Source: Kutzneria buriramensis (GTDB lineage Bacteria > Actinomycetota > Actinomycetes > Mycobacteriales > Pseudonocardiaceae). Taken from it: a stretch of 64,000 nt of DNA. The stretch spans positions 4,836,001-4,900,000 of the forward strand of contig NZ_CP144375.1 in assembly GCF_043575855.1 (NCBI RefSeq), read 5' to 3'. This document shows, piece after piece, positions 7,520 to 14,991 of this stretch (position 1 is its first letter; each line of letters begins with the position of its first letter). A program made the translations under genes and the position numbers. Below the pieces are notes generated by a model. It saw nothing but the letters and a program-made list of their open reading frames with translations. It ran no database searches and was not told the origin of the DNA.

Positions 7520-8020
7520 TCAGACGTCGTCGAGGCTGGACAGCTGCTCGATGACGTGCGGCACCAGGGCGGACAGCGTGGCCATGCCGTCGCGGACGGC
7601 GCCGCGCGAGCCGGCCAGGTTGACCACCAGCGTGCTGCCCGAGACGCCGACCAGGCCGCGGGAGATGCCCGCGTCCACGGCGCCGGCGGCCAGGCCGGAG
7701 GAGCGGAGCGCCTCGGCGATGCCGGGGATCGGCCGGTCCAGCACGCCCTGGGTGGCGTCGGGCGTCTGGTCGCGCGGCGACACGCCGGTGCCGCCGACGG
7801 TGACGACCAGGTCGACGCCGCCGATGACGGCGGTGTTCAGCGCGTTGCGGATGCCCACCACGTCCCCGGACACCGCGACGACCCCGTCGACGATGAAGCC
7901 GGTCTCCTCCAACAGTTCGGTCACCAACGGCCCCGTGGTGTCCTCGTGCTCGCCGTGCACCACCGAGTCGTTGACGATCACGACGAGGGCACGGCCGAGA
8001 CGCTGCGCACTGCGTTCCAT
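7520..8020 (-). CDS. mogA: Molybdopterin adenylyltransferase, MogA/MoaB family
   Basis: 166 aa. It adenylylates molybdopterin before molybdate insertion. The MPT-binding signature VVTVGGTGVSPRDQTPDAT lies at about 93-111, and the C-terminal LVVNLAGSRGAVRDGMATL is typical. With the MoeA-family gene 4 kb away and the molybdoenzyme at 15 kb it supports an active Moco pathway. The ATG at 8020 lies 6 bases after a TAGGTT -10 box, so the mRNA is probably leaderless. Confidence 0.93.
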   Translation of the reverse strand: MERSAQRLGRALVVIVNDSVVHGEHEDTTGPLVTELLEETGFIVDGVVAVSGDVVGIRNALNTAVIGGVDLVVTVGGTGVSPRDQTPDATQGVLDRPIPGIAEALRSSGLAAGAVDAGISRGLVGVSGSTLVVNLAGSRGAVRDGMATLSALVPHVIEQLSSLDDV

Positions 8021-8026
8021 GGCACC

Positions 8027-8032
8027 AACCTA
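8027..8032 (-). promoter_or_regulatory. Leaderless -10 box of mogA
   Basis: TAGGTT on the minus strand ends 6 bases before the mogA ATG; no Shine-Dalgarno sequence intervenes. Confidence 0.45.
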
Positions 8033-8101
8033 GCGGTCGCGCGGATCTGACGGTTCCGTGACGTGCCACCTCGCGGACGACCACGACGGTGGCGTTGCCC
8101 A

Positions 8102-8107
8102 TAACGT
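8102..8107 (+). promoter_or_regulatory. Leaderless -10 box of epimerase gene
   Basis: TAACGT ends 7 bases before the GTG at 8115. It supports that start over upstream in-frame codons and suggests a leaderless transcript. Confidence 0.4.
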
Positions 8108-8114
8108 CGGGGAC

Positions 8115-9176
8115 GTGCGAGTCCTCATCACCGGCGGGGCCGGTTTCATCGGTTCCCACGTCGCCGACGAACTGACCGATCGCGGGCACGACGTGGTGCT
8201 GCTCGACGCCCTGCTGCCGAAGGCGCACGGTGGCGCGGAGCCGCCGGCGTGGACGCAGCGGCATCAGATCGTGCTCGGGGACGTGCGCAACGGCGAACTG
8301 CTGGACCGCCTGCTCACGGGCGTCGATGTCGTGTGCCATCAGGCGGCCGTCGTCGGCCACGGCGTCGACCCGTCGGACGCCCCGGAGTACGCCTCCCACA
8401 ACGACTACGGCACCGCCGTGCTGCTCGCGGCGATGCACCGTGCGGGCCTGGGCCGGCTCGTGCTGGCGTCCTCGATGGTGGTGTACGGCGAGGGCCGCTA
8501 CTTCTGCCACGCGCACGGCGTCGTGCGGCCGCTGCCGCGGCGACAGTCCGATGTGGATGCCGGCCGGTACGACCCACGGTGCCCGCGCTGCGGCGCGGAA
8601 CTGGCGTGGCGGAAGGTGCCGGAGGATGCGCCGCTCGAGCCGCGCAGCACGTACGCGGCGACCAAGCTCGCCCAGGAGCATCTGGCGGCGGCGTGGGCCC
8701 GGCAGACCGGCGGCTCCGTGTGGGCGCTGCGGTACCACAACGTCTACGGGCCACGGATGCCGCGCGACACCCCTTACGCCGGCGTCGCGTCGCTGTTCCG
8801 GTCCGCGCTGCGCAACGGGCAGGCGCCGACCGTACTGGAGGACGGCCAACAGATGCGGGACTTCGTCCACGTCACTGACGTCGCCCTGGTCAACGCCCTC
8901 GCGGTGGAGCAGCCGACGGCCGACGGCGTGCTGGAGCCGATCAACGTCTGCTCCGGCGACCCGCACACCGTCGGCGAGCTAGCCACCGAGCTGTCCGCCG
9001 CGTGCGACGGACCCTCGCCGCGGGTCGTCGGCGGTGCGCGGCCGGCGGACGTCCGGCACGTCGTCGCCGATCCGTCGAAGGCGGCCGACCTCCTCGGCTT
9101 CACCGCGCAGGTGCCCTTCTCCGCCGGCGTGGCCGACTTCGCCACCGCACCCCTGCGTGACCCCGTATGGCACTAA
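8115..9176 (+). CDS. NAD-dependent NDP-sugar epimerase with Cys-rich insert
   Basis: 353 aa, extended short-chain dehydrogenase. The Rossmann motif GGAGFIGSHV is at the very N-terminus, the catalytic pair is in YAATK after LEPRST, and there is a late sugar-binding motif QQMRDFVHV. An insert between the NAD and substrate domains has CHAH and CPRCG, which could hold zinc; a similar insert is known to me from dTDP-L-rhamnose 4-epimerase-like proteins. The GTG at 8115 directly precedes the beta-strand VRVLITGG and is chosen over the in-frame codon at 8058. It converges with the methyltransferase and is probably related to the glycosylation genes downstream. Confidence 0.85.
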   Translation: MRVLITGGAGFIGSHVADELTDRGHDVVLLDALLPKAHGGAEPPAWTQRHQIVLGDVRNGELLDRLLTGVDVVCHQAAVVGHGVDPSDAPEYASHNDYGTAVLLAAMHRAGLGRLVLASSMVVYGEGRYFCHAHGVVRPLPRRQSDVDAGRYDPRCPRCGAELAWRKVPEDAPLEPRSTYAATKLAQEHLAAAWARQTGGSVWALRYHNVYGPRMPRDTPYAGVASLFRSALRNGQAPTVLEDGQQMRDFVHVTDVALVNALAVEQPTADGVLEPINVCSGDPHTVGELATELSAACDGPSPRVVGGARPADVRHVVADPSKAADLLGFTAQVPFSAGVADFATAPLRDPVWH

Positions 9177-9207
9177 CCCCCGCGAGTCGCGCTCTCAGGC
9201 ACACCGA
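9175..9207. repeat. Half copy of the long palindromic intergenic element
   Basis: 33 bases identical to the left arm plus inner start of the palindrome at 25727-25826; the following 15 bases are similar. It starts inside the epimerase stop codon. The right half is missing: the methyltransferase stop lies at 9223. Confidence 0.8.
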
Positions 9208-9222
9208 GTGTGGGTCCCAGGA

Positions 9223-9978
9223 CTACAAGCGGCGGGACAGCGCGAGGATCGTCGACCGGCGCACCCGCAGCGCGCCGCCGAGGCCCTCGATCGCCGCGTG
9301 CAGCTCCGTCAACAGCGGCCCGAGGCGGTCGCCAAGCCGCAGGTGATCGCTCGTGGTCGCGACCGTGGCGACCCAGTCGTCGGCGGTGCGCACGGTCTCC
9401 GACCTGTACATGTGCGTCTGGACCGGGGCGAAATTGCCGCTCTGCCCGAACGGTTCCCCGTCAGCGGTCCGCACGAGGCGGATCAGGGCCCCATCGCCCG
9501 GCTCCCACACCCGCGGGATCTCCGGGGCGTGCCGGCGGTAGAGGGCGTCGAAGGTCTCGATCACGTCCGGGTCCACGGTGTGGGCGTTCCAGAACCGCGC
9601 GACCATCCCGCCCGGACGCAGCAGTTCCGCCGAACGGGTCACACCGCCGACGGGATCGACCCAGTGCCAGGAGTCGGCGAAGGTGAGCAGGTCGAAGCGG
9701 CGACCGCCGTCGTCCCAGCTCTCGAAGGCGCCGATCTCGACCGGGACGCCGTGGCTCCTGGCGACCGCGGCCATGCGCTCGTCGGGTTCGAGGCCGAGGA
9801 CGGTGAGACCGCGCTCGATCAGCGCGACCGCCGCCTTGCCGGTGCCGCAGCCGACGTCGAGAGTCGAGCCGCCGAGACGTTCGAGGTCGTCGACCAGGTC
9901 CTCGGGCGGCGCCGGACGGCGGCGGTCGTACTCGTCGGCGATGAGCCCGAAAGGCAGTGGTTCCCCCATGCCTTCCAC
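9223..9978 (-). CDS. Class I SAM-dependent methyltransferase
   Basis: 251 aa. SAM motif I is LDVGCGTGKAAVAL (about 40-53), then GLEPDERMAAVA, the acidic FDLLTFADSWHWVD and a post-I region ELLRPGGMVARFWN. The substrate is unknown. It is the last gene of a four-gene minus-strand operon (GT-C-like membrane protein, response regulator, kinase, this gene) with a 1-base gap to the kinase, so it is probably co-regulated with them. Confidence 0.88.
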   Translation of the reverse strand: MEGMGEPLPFGLIADEYDRRRPAPPEDLVDDLERLGGSTLDVGCGTGKAAVALIERGLTVLGLEPDERMAAVARSHGVPVEIGAFESWDDGGRRFDLLTFADSWHWVDPVGGVTRSAELLRPGGMVARFWNAHTVDPDVIETFDALYRRHAPEIPRVWEPGDGALIRLVRTADGEPFGQSGNFAPVQTHMYRSETVRTADDWVATVATTSDHLRLGDRLGPLLTELHAAIEGLGGALRVRRSTILALSRRL

Positions 9979-9979
9979 G

Positions 9980-10987
9980 TTAGACCGCGATCGGCAGCCT
10001 GACCTCGAACCGGCAGCCGGGGCCGTGGTTGCGGGCAGCGATCTCGCCCTGATGGGCCTCGACGAGCCCGCGGGCGATGGCCAGGCCGAGGCCGGCGCCG
10101 CCGTCGCCGGACGGGGTGCGGGCGGCGCTGCCGCGGAAGGCGACGTCGAAGACGCGGTCGAGCTCGTTGTCGGGGATGCCGCCGCAGGCGTCGTCGACGC
10201 TGACCACTGCTTGGTCCTTCTCGGCGTCGACGTGCACGGCGACGGTGCCGTCGGCGGGCGTGTGCCGGATGGCGTTGGAGAGCAGGTTGCGGATCACGCG
10301 CGCCAGCTCGGGGTCGCTGCCGAGCACGACGGGCCACTCCTCGGCGTTGGCCTCCAGGCGCACGCCCTTGCTCGCGGCGACTGGCCCCTCGGCGGCGACG
10401 GCCTCGCTGATCACGTCGCGCAGCGGCACCGCGGACATGGTGAGCCGCAGCGCACCGGCGGTGATCTTGGAGAGCTCGAACAGGTCGTCGACCATGCCGG
10501 ACAGGCGCTGGGTCTCGGCGCTGATCCGTGACGCGTATCCGGCGACGTCCTCCGGTGCGGAGACGACGCCGTCGGACAGGGCCTCGGCCATGGCGCGGAT
10601 GCCGGCGAGCGGGGTGCGCAGGTCGTGGCTGATCCACGCGACCAGCTCCCGCCGCGACGCCTCGGCGGCGCGCTCCCGCACCCGCGCGGCGCGTTCCCAC
10701 ACGGTCCGTTTGGCGATGCCCCGGCCCAGCAGCAGCGCGGCCGGCACGGTGACCAGCGCGATCCACAGGTAGACCAGCAGGGTGGTGTTGAGCATCGGCG
10801 TGAACATGAAGCCGCTGACGCCGATCACGCCGCCGGCGGTGGCGACCAGCGGCACCAGCACGAGCACCGTCATGGACGTGGGCAGCGAGCGCTCCCCGAG
10901 CCATTGCAGCAGCACCAGGCCCAGCAACGCGATCGGCAGTGTGAAGGCGATCGCGTACGGGGCGATGTGCATGAGCTCGACCAGCAT
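9980..10987 (-). CDS. Membrane sensor histidine kinase
   Basis: 335 aa. Three hydrophobic segments (about 10-29, 40-60, 67-88) with hardly any extracellular loop suggest sensing within the membrane. The H-box LVAWISHDLRTPLAGI has the phospho-acceptor His at 121. The N-box RNLLSNAIRHT and G-boxes DACGGIPD and GGAGLGLAIARGLVEAH form a complete ATPase domain. Partner of the response regulator 3 bases upstream. The operon context (glycosyltransferase-type and methyltransferase genes) suggests an envelope signal. Confidence 0.93.
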   Translation of the reverse strand: MLVELMHIAPYAIAFTLPIALLGLVLLQWLGERSLPTSMTVLVLVPLVATAGGVIGVSGFMFTPMLNTTLLVYLWIALVTVPAALLLGRGIAKRTVWERAARVRERAAEASRRELVAWISHDLRTPLAGIRAMAEALSDGVVSAPEDVAGYASRISAETQRLSGMVDDLFELSKITAGALRLTMSAVPLRDVISEAVAAEGPVAASKGVRLEANAEEWPVVLGSDPELARVIRNLLSNAIRHTPADGTVAVHVDAEKDQAVVSVDDACGGIPDNELDRVFDVAFRGSAARTPSGDGGAGLGLAIARGLVEAHQGEIAARNHGPGCRFEVRLPIAV

Positions 10988-10990
10988 GGG

Positions 10991-11680
10991 CTACCTCGTT
11001 CCGTCGAAGCGGTAGCCGACGCCCCACACCGTGACGATCCGCTTGGGGTTGGCCGGGTCCTCCTCGATCTTCTCCCGCAGCCGTCGCACGTGGACGGTCA
11101 CAGTGGACTGGTCGCCGAAGTCCCAGCCCCACACCCGCTCCAGCAGCTGCGGACGGCTGAACGCCTCGCCCGGGTTGACCATGAAGAACACCAGCAGGTC
11201 GAACTCGCGCGTGGTCAGCGCCAGCGGCGCGCCGTTCAGGCTGGCGCTGCGGGCGACCGTGTCCAGCCGCAGGCCGCCGTCGAGCAGCTCGCCCATCGCC
11301 GGCCCGGCGGACACGCCCTTGGCCCGGCGCAGCACCGAGCCGACCCGCAACGCCAGCTCACGCGGGCTGAACGGCTTCGTCACGTAGTCGTCAGCGCCGA
11401 GCTGGAGGCCGACCACGCGGTCCTCCTCCTCGCCGAGCGCGGTCAGCATGACGATCGGCACCGAGAGGCGCTGGCGCAGCCGCCGGCACACCTCCAGGCC
11501 GTCGATGCCGGGCAGCATCAGGTCCAGCACGACCAGGTCCGGCACCTGCTTCGCGACCAGTTGCAGAGCGCTCTCGCCGTCGCCGGCCACCACCACCTCG
11601 TGCCCGTCGCGCTCCAGGTAGCGGCGCACCACGTCGCGCACCGTCTCGTCGTCGTCAACGACCAGGACCCGTCCACTCAT
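10991..11680 (-). CDS. OmpR/PhoB-family response regulator
   Basis: 229 aa. The receiver domain carries the acidic pair DDD near residue 10, phospho-acceptor Asp53 (VVLDLMLPG), the Thr of VMLTA and Lys of TKPF. The C-terminal winged helix ends VRRLREKIEEDPANPKRIVTVWGVGYRF. It pairs with the kinase just downstream. It may bind the direct CTTTCGGT repeats in the divergent promoter at 12982-13005 (inference). Confidence 0.95.
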   Translation of the reverse strand: MSGRVLVVDDDETVRDVVRRYLERDGHEVVVAGDGESALQLVAKQVPDLVVLDLMLPGIDGLEVCRRLRQRLSVPIVMLTALGEEEDRVVGLQLGADDYVTKPFSPRELALRVGSVLRRAKGVSAGPAMGELLDGGLRLDTVARSASLNGAPLALTTREFDLLVFFMVNPGEAFSRPQLLERVWGWDFGDQSTVTVHVRRLREKIEEDPANPKRIVTVWGVGYRFDGTR

Positions 11681-11684
11681 GTCT

Positions 11685-12968
11685 TCACCAGTTCGTCAGC
11701 ACCAGATGGTTGACCGCCAGCGCGGTCAGCGCCTGCGCCGCCAGCCACCACCGGCGGGTCGACGCCGGCAGCAGCGCCGCCGCGGGCGCCAGCCACACCG
11801 TGAACGGTAGCCAGATGCGTTCCACCTCCGCCTTGCTGAGCCCGCTTACGTCGGCCAGCAGGATCGCCAGCACGGCCGCGCCGGTGAGCAGCAGCAGCGG
11901 CGACCCCGGCAGCCGGCGCAGGCCGGCGACCGCCGCCGGGCCGGCGGCCAGCACCAGCGCCGCCAGGTCCGCCCACACCCAGTAGGCGTACGGCCGCAGC
12001 GCCCCGATGCCCTGGTAGTAGCGCACCACCACGAGGTGGTAGCCGTCCAGCCACCAGAACCCGGCCGCCGCGAATGCGGCCATGACCGCGCCGGCGGCAA
12101 CGAGTGCGACACCCAGTGCGGCCCAGCGCCGCGTCGCGATCACCGCGCCGAGGGCCACCAGCCCGAACAGCAGCAGCCCGTACGACAGGAACACCGAGTA
12201 CCCGAGCAGCAGGCCGCCGCCGACCCAGGCGATCCAGTGCCGCTGCACCAGCAGCCCGATCGCCAGCGCCGTGACGCCGGCGTACAGGCCGTCGGCGGAC
12301 ACGCCCACCCACACCGCCCCCGGCAGCAGCACGGAGAACGGCACGACGGCCGCCGCCAGCTCGGTGTGGCCGAGGGACCGGATGGTCCACGGCACCGCGA
12401 ACGCCGTGAGGCTGCCGACGAGGATCACCGCCACACCGGCCCACGCGCCGCCGCCGAGGCCGATCCGGTCCAGCCAGACGAAGATCAGCAGCGCGCCCGG
12501 CGGGTGGCCGGCGACGTGCGTGGTCCACGAGTCGGGCTGGTAGTCGAGGATCCGTCCGCTGAACGACCGGAGCATCGCCCCGATGTCGTGCACACCCGGC
12601 ACCTCGTGCAGGTATTCGTCCTTTGTCGTCAGCCGGCCGGCGATACCGCGCTGCCAGCCGTCGATCAGCGCCAGCGAGAATGTCCAGGCGACCGCGAGCG
12701 GATAGGCGAATCGCAGCGGCGGCCGCCGGATGATCACCGTCAGCGCGACGAGAATCGCCAGCGGCGTGCCGATTCCCACGTGCGGCAGCCAATCCCCGAA
12801 CAACGGCGGCGCGGACACGAAGATATTGGGCACGACGAGGCCCACCGCCGTGGCGATGCCCACGAGCAGCAGCGAGGCGCCGCCCACGACGAGATCAAGG
12901 CGCGTGCCGATGCGTCGAGCCACGCCTGACACGGTAGCGGCCGGAATGGCCGGATCCGTGGTTCGCAA
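11685..12968 (-). CDS. Polytopic GT-C-like membrane protein
   Basis: 427 aa with about ten or more hydrophobic segments. A soluble loop after the third segment contains DEYLHEVPGV and then HVAGHPPGALL, the HPPG motif being shared with some actinobacterial GT-C glycosyltransferases that use polyprenyl-phosphate sugars (mycobacterial Rv0541c-type proteins come to mind). The donor and acceptor are unknown. First gene of the minus-strand operon with the two-component system; 4 bases separate it from the regulator. An alternative is an uncharacterised membrane protein without transferase activity. Confidence 0.7.
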   Translation of the reverse strand: MRTTDPAIPAATVSGVARRIGTRLDLVVGGASLLLVGIATAVGLVVPNIFVSAPPLFGDWLPHVGIGTPLAILVALTVIIRRPPLRFAYPLAVAWTFSLALIDGWQRGIAGRLTTKDEYLHEVPGVHDIGAMLRSFSGRILDYQPDSWTTHVAGHPPGALLIFVWLDRIGLGGGAWAGVAVILVGSLTAFAVPWTIRSLGHTELAAAVVPFSVLLPGAVWVGVSADGLYAGVTALAIGLLVQRHWIAWVGGGLLLGYSVFLSYGLLLFGLVALGAVIATRRWAALGVALVAAGAVMAAFAAAGFWWLDGYHLVVVRYYQGIGALRPYAYWVWADLAALVLAAGPAAVAGLRRLPGSPLLLLTGAAVLAILLADVSGLSKAEVERIWLPFTVWLAPAAALLPASTRRWWLAAQALTALAVNHLVLTNW

Positions 12969-12981
12969 GAACTCCGTAAGA

Positions 12982-13005
12982 CTTTCGGTGTCGTCAGCTT
13001 TCGGT
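12982..13005. promoter_or_regulatory. Direct repeat operator in the divergent promoter
   Basis: CTTTCGGT occurs at 12982-12989 and 12998-13005, flanked by GTAAG on both sides, in the 87-base gap between the two divergent operons. Spaced direct repeats are what OmpR-type regulators bind; the local regulator is the natural candidate. Confidence 0.4.
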
Positions 13006-13042
13006 AAGCACGGAAAGGGTTCTGCCGATTACGCGACGGCTC

Positions 13043-13048
13043 TAGCTT
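13043..13048 (+). promoter_or_regulatory. Leaderless -10 box of GT2 operon
   Basis: TAGCTT ends 7 bases before the GTG at 13056, with no ribosome binding site between. Confidence 0.45.
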
Positions 13049-13055
13049 CGACTGG

Positions 13056-13706
13056 GTGGATACCGTCGATGTGGTGTTGCCGTGCCTCGACGAGGCATTG
13101 GCGCTGCCGGCCGTGCTCAATGCGCTGCCGCTTGGATATCGCGCGATCGTCGTCGACAACGGGTCGTCGGACGGCTCGCCGGAAGTCGCCGCCGCCCACG
13201 GGGCGACGGTCGTGCGGGAGGCCCGGCGCGGCTACGGCGCCGCCGTGCACACCGGTCTGGAACACGCGACCGCCGACATCGTCTGCTTCCTGGACGCCGA
13301 CGGGTCGCTCGATCCCCGGCAGCTGCCGGCGCTGGTGGAGCGGGTGCTCGCCGGCGCGGACATGGCCGTGGGGCGGCGAATTCCGCAGGGGCGCGGCAGC
13401 TGGCCGTGGCATGCCCGGCTGGGCAACAGGATTCTCGCCGGGCTCATGCGCCGGCGCGGCCTGAAGGTTCGGGACATCGCGCCGATGCGGGCCGCTCGTC
13501 GGGAGAGCCTGCTGGCCCTGGGGATTCAGGATCGCGCCTTCGGTTATCCGCTCGAACTGCTCATCCGTGCCAACGAGGCGAGGTGGCGGGTCGTCGAGTC
13601 GGACGTCACGTACCGGCCGCGCACGGCCGGCACGAAGTCCAAGGTTTCCGGTTCTGTGCGCGGCACCTTGCGGGCCGTGCACGACATGGCGGGGGTGCTC
13701 CGATGA
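13056..13706 (+). CDS. GT2-family glycosyltransferase
   Basis: 216 aa, soluble. GT-A motifs: VVLPCLDEALALPAVL at the N-terminus, VVDNGSSDGS, then ARRGYGAAVHTGLEHA and the metal-binding CFLDADGSLDP. It resembles the dolichyl-/polyprenyl-phosphate sugar transferase branch but lacks a C-terminal membrane domain. It starts a five-gene plus-strand operon with 4-base stop/start overlaps and probably supplies an activated sugar for the membrane transferase of the divergent operon (inference). Confidence 0.88.
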   Translation: MDTVDVVLPCLDEALALPAVLNALPLGYRAIVVDNGSSDGSPEVAAAHGATVVREARRGYGAAVHTGLEHATADIVCFLDADGSLDPRQLPALVERVLAGADMAVGRRIPQGRGSWPWHARLGNRILAGLMRRRGLKVRDIAPMRAARRESLLALGIQDRAFGYPLELLIRANEARWRVVESDVTYRPRTAGTKSKVSGSVRGTLRAVHDMAGVLR

Positions 13707-14374
13707 ACGAACGCGCCTGTGTGCTGGTGGTGGCGAAGGCCCCGGTGCCGGGGCTCGCGAAGACCCGGCTGACGCCGGCCGCGACCCGGGAACAGGCCGC
13801 CGAGGTGGCCGCGGCGTCGCTGCTGGACACGCTCGACGCGGTGCTGGCGGTGCCGCGCGTCCGGCGGGTCGTCGCGATGACCGGCGACCTCGATGCCGCC
13901 GCCCAGGCCCCTGAACTGCGCCGAATGCTGCGCTGGTTCGACGTGATCCCCCAGCGTGGCGACAACTTCGCCGAACGGCTGGTGAACGCTCACCACGACG
14001 TCGCCGACCTGCCGGTGGTCCAGATCGGCATGGACACGCCGCAGGTCACGCCATGGCTGCTCGGCTCGGCGGTCGTCGGCACCCTCGCCGGCGACGCCAC
14101 GCTCGGGCTCGCCGAGGACGGCGGCTGGTGGGCGCTCGGTCTCAGGGATCCGGTGCACGCCATGGCGCTCAGTGACGTGCCGATGTCGCAGCCAGACACC
14201 GGCCGCCGCACCCTGGACGCCTTGCACGACCGGGACCTGCACGTCACACCACTGCCGGTTCTGTCCGATGTGGACACGGTTGTGGACGCCGCGCGAGTGG
14301 CGAAGCTGGTGCCGCGCAGTCGGTTCGCGGCCGCGGTGGCTGCGATCAGCACGGCGGGGCAGCCCATCCCGTGA
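13703..14374 (+). CDS. DUF2064 / TIGR04282-type nucleotidyl-glycosyltransferase-like protein
   Basis: 223 aa. The nucleotidyltransferase-like N-terminus VLVVAKAPVPGLAKTRLTP is followed by VVQIGMDTPQVTPWLL and ATLGLAEDGGWWALGLRDP, the family hallmarks. Members sit beside GT2 genes in many bacteria and are loosely named arsenosugar biosynthesis glycosyltransferases; the true activity is unknown. ATGA overlap with the GT2 gene indicates translational coupling. Confidence 0.87.
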   Translation: MNERACVLVVAKAPVPGLAKTRLTPAATREQAAEVAAASLLDTLDAVLAVPRVRRVVAMTGDLDAAAQAPELRRMLRWFDVIPQRGDNFAERLVNAHHDVADLPVVQIGMDTPQVTPWLLGSAVVGTLAGDATLGLAEDGGWWALGLRDPVHAMALSDVPMSQPDTGRRTLDALHDRDLHVTPLPVLSDVDTVVDAARVAKLVPRSRFAAAVAAISTAGQPIP

Positions 14375-14991
14375 CGACGACCGAGTTCGATCCCGGGCTG
14401 CTCGGCGAGCACTGTTGGCTGGAGTGCGCGAACGGGGAGCGAGTGATGTTGCCGGTGACCAGGTGGCGCGACGAGTCGGACAGCGCCGACGAGGTGCTGT
14501 TGGCCGCGTGCCTCGGGCCGACGCTCGACGTCGGCTGCGGGCCCGGCCGGCTGGTCGAGGCGCTGACCCGCCGCGGCCTGGTCGCGCTGGGCGTGGACAT
14601 CTCGCCGATCGCCGTCGACCTGACCGTCGCCCGCGGCGCCGCCGCGCTGTGTCGGGACGTGTTCGACCGCATCCCCGGCGAGGGCCGCTGGCGGCACGTC
14701 CTGTTGGCCGATGGCAACATCGGCATCGGCGGCGATCCCGTCGCCCTGCTCCACCGGGTCCGCGACCTGCTCCGGCCGGGCGGCAGCGTCCTCACGGAGC
14801 TCGACCCGCCCGGCATCGGACTGCGCCGACAGCAAGTCCGACTGTCCAGCGTGGACAATCGCGGCCACTGGTTCGACTGGGCCCGCCTCGGTCCGGACGG
14901 CCTCGACCGCACCGCCCAAGCCGCCGGCCTGAAGGTCGGCTGGGTGAACGAGAGGGGCGGTCGGTGGTTCGCCGAACTCCGGAAGTCCTGA
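14371..14991 (+). CDS. Class I SAM-dependent methyltransferase
   Basis: 206 aa. SAM motif I is LDVGCGPGRLVEAL (about 51-64), then ALGVDISPIAVDL and LLRPGGSVLTELDPPG. The N-terminal part with HCWLECANGERVMLPVTRW belongs to the subfamily linked to GT2/DUF2064 operons. Its substrate may be the glycan or lipid built by the neighbouring enzymes. GTG start overlaps the previous stop by 4 bases, and its end overlaps the next gene by 28 bases. Confidence 0.87.
   Translation: MTTTEFDPGLLGEHCWLECANGERVMLPVTRWRDESDSADEVLLAACLGPTLDVGCGPGRLVEALTRRGLVALGVDISPIAVDLTVARGAAALCRDVFDRIPGEGRWRHVLLADGNIGIGGDPVALLHRVRDLLRPGGSVLTELDPPGIGLRRQQVRLSSVDNRGHWFDWARLGPDGLDRTAQAAGLKVGWVNERGGRWFAELRKS

Noticed and set aside
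8058..8114. Upstream start of the epimerase
   Set aside because: It would add residues before the first beta strand and run through the -10 box; GTG at 8115 is better.
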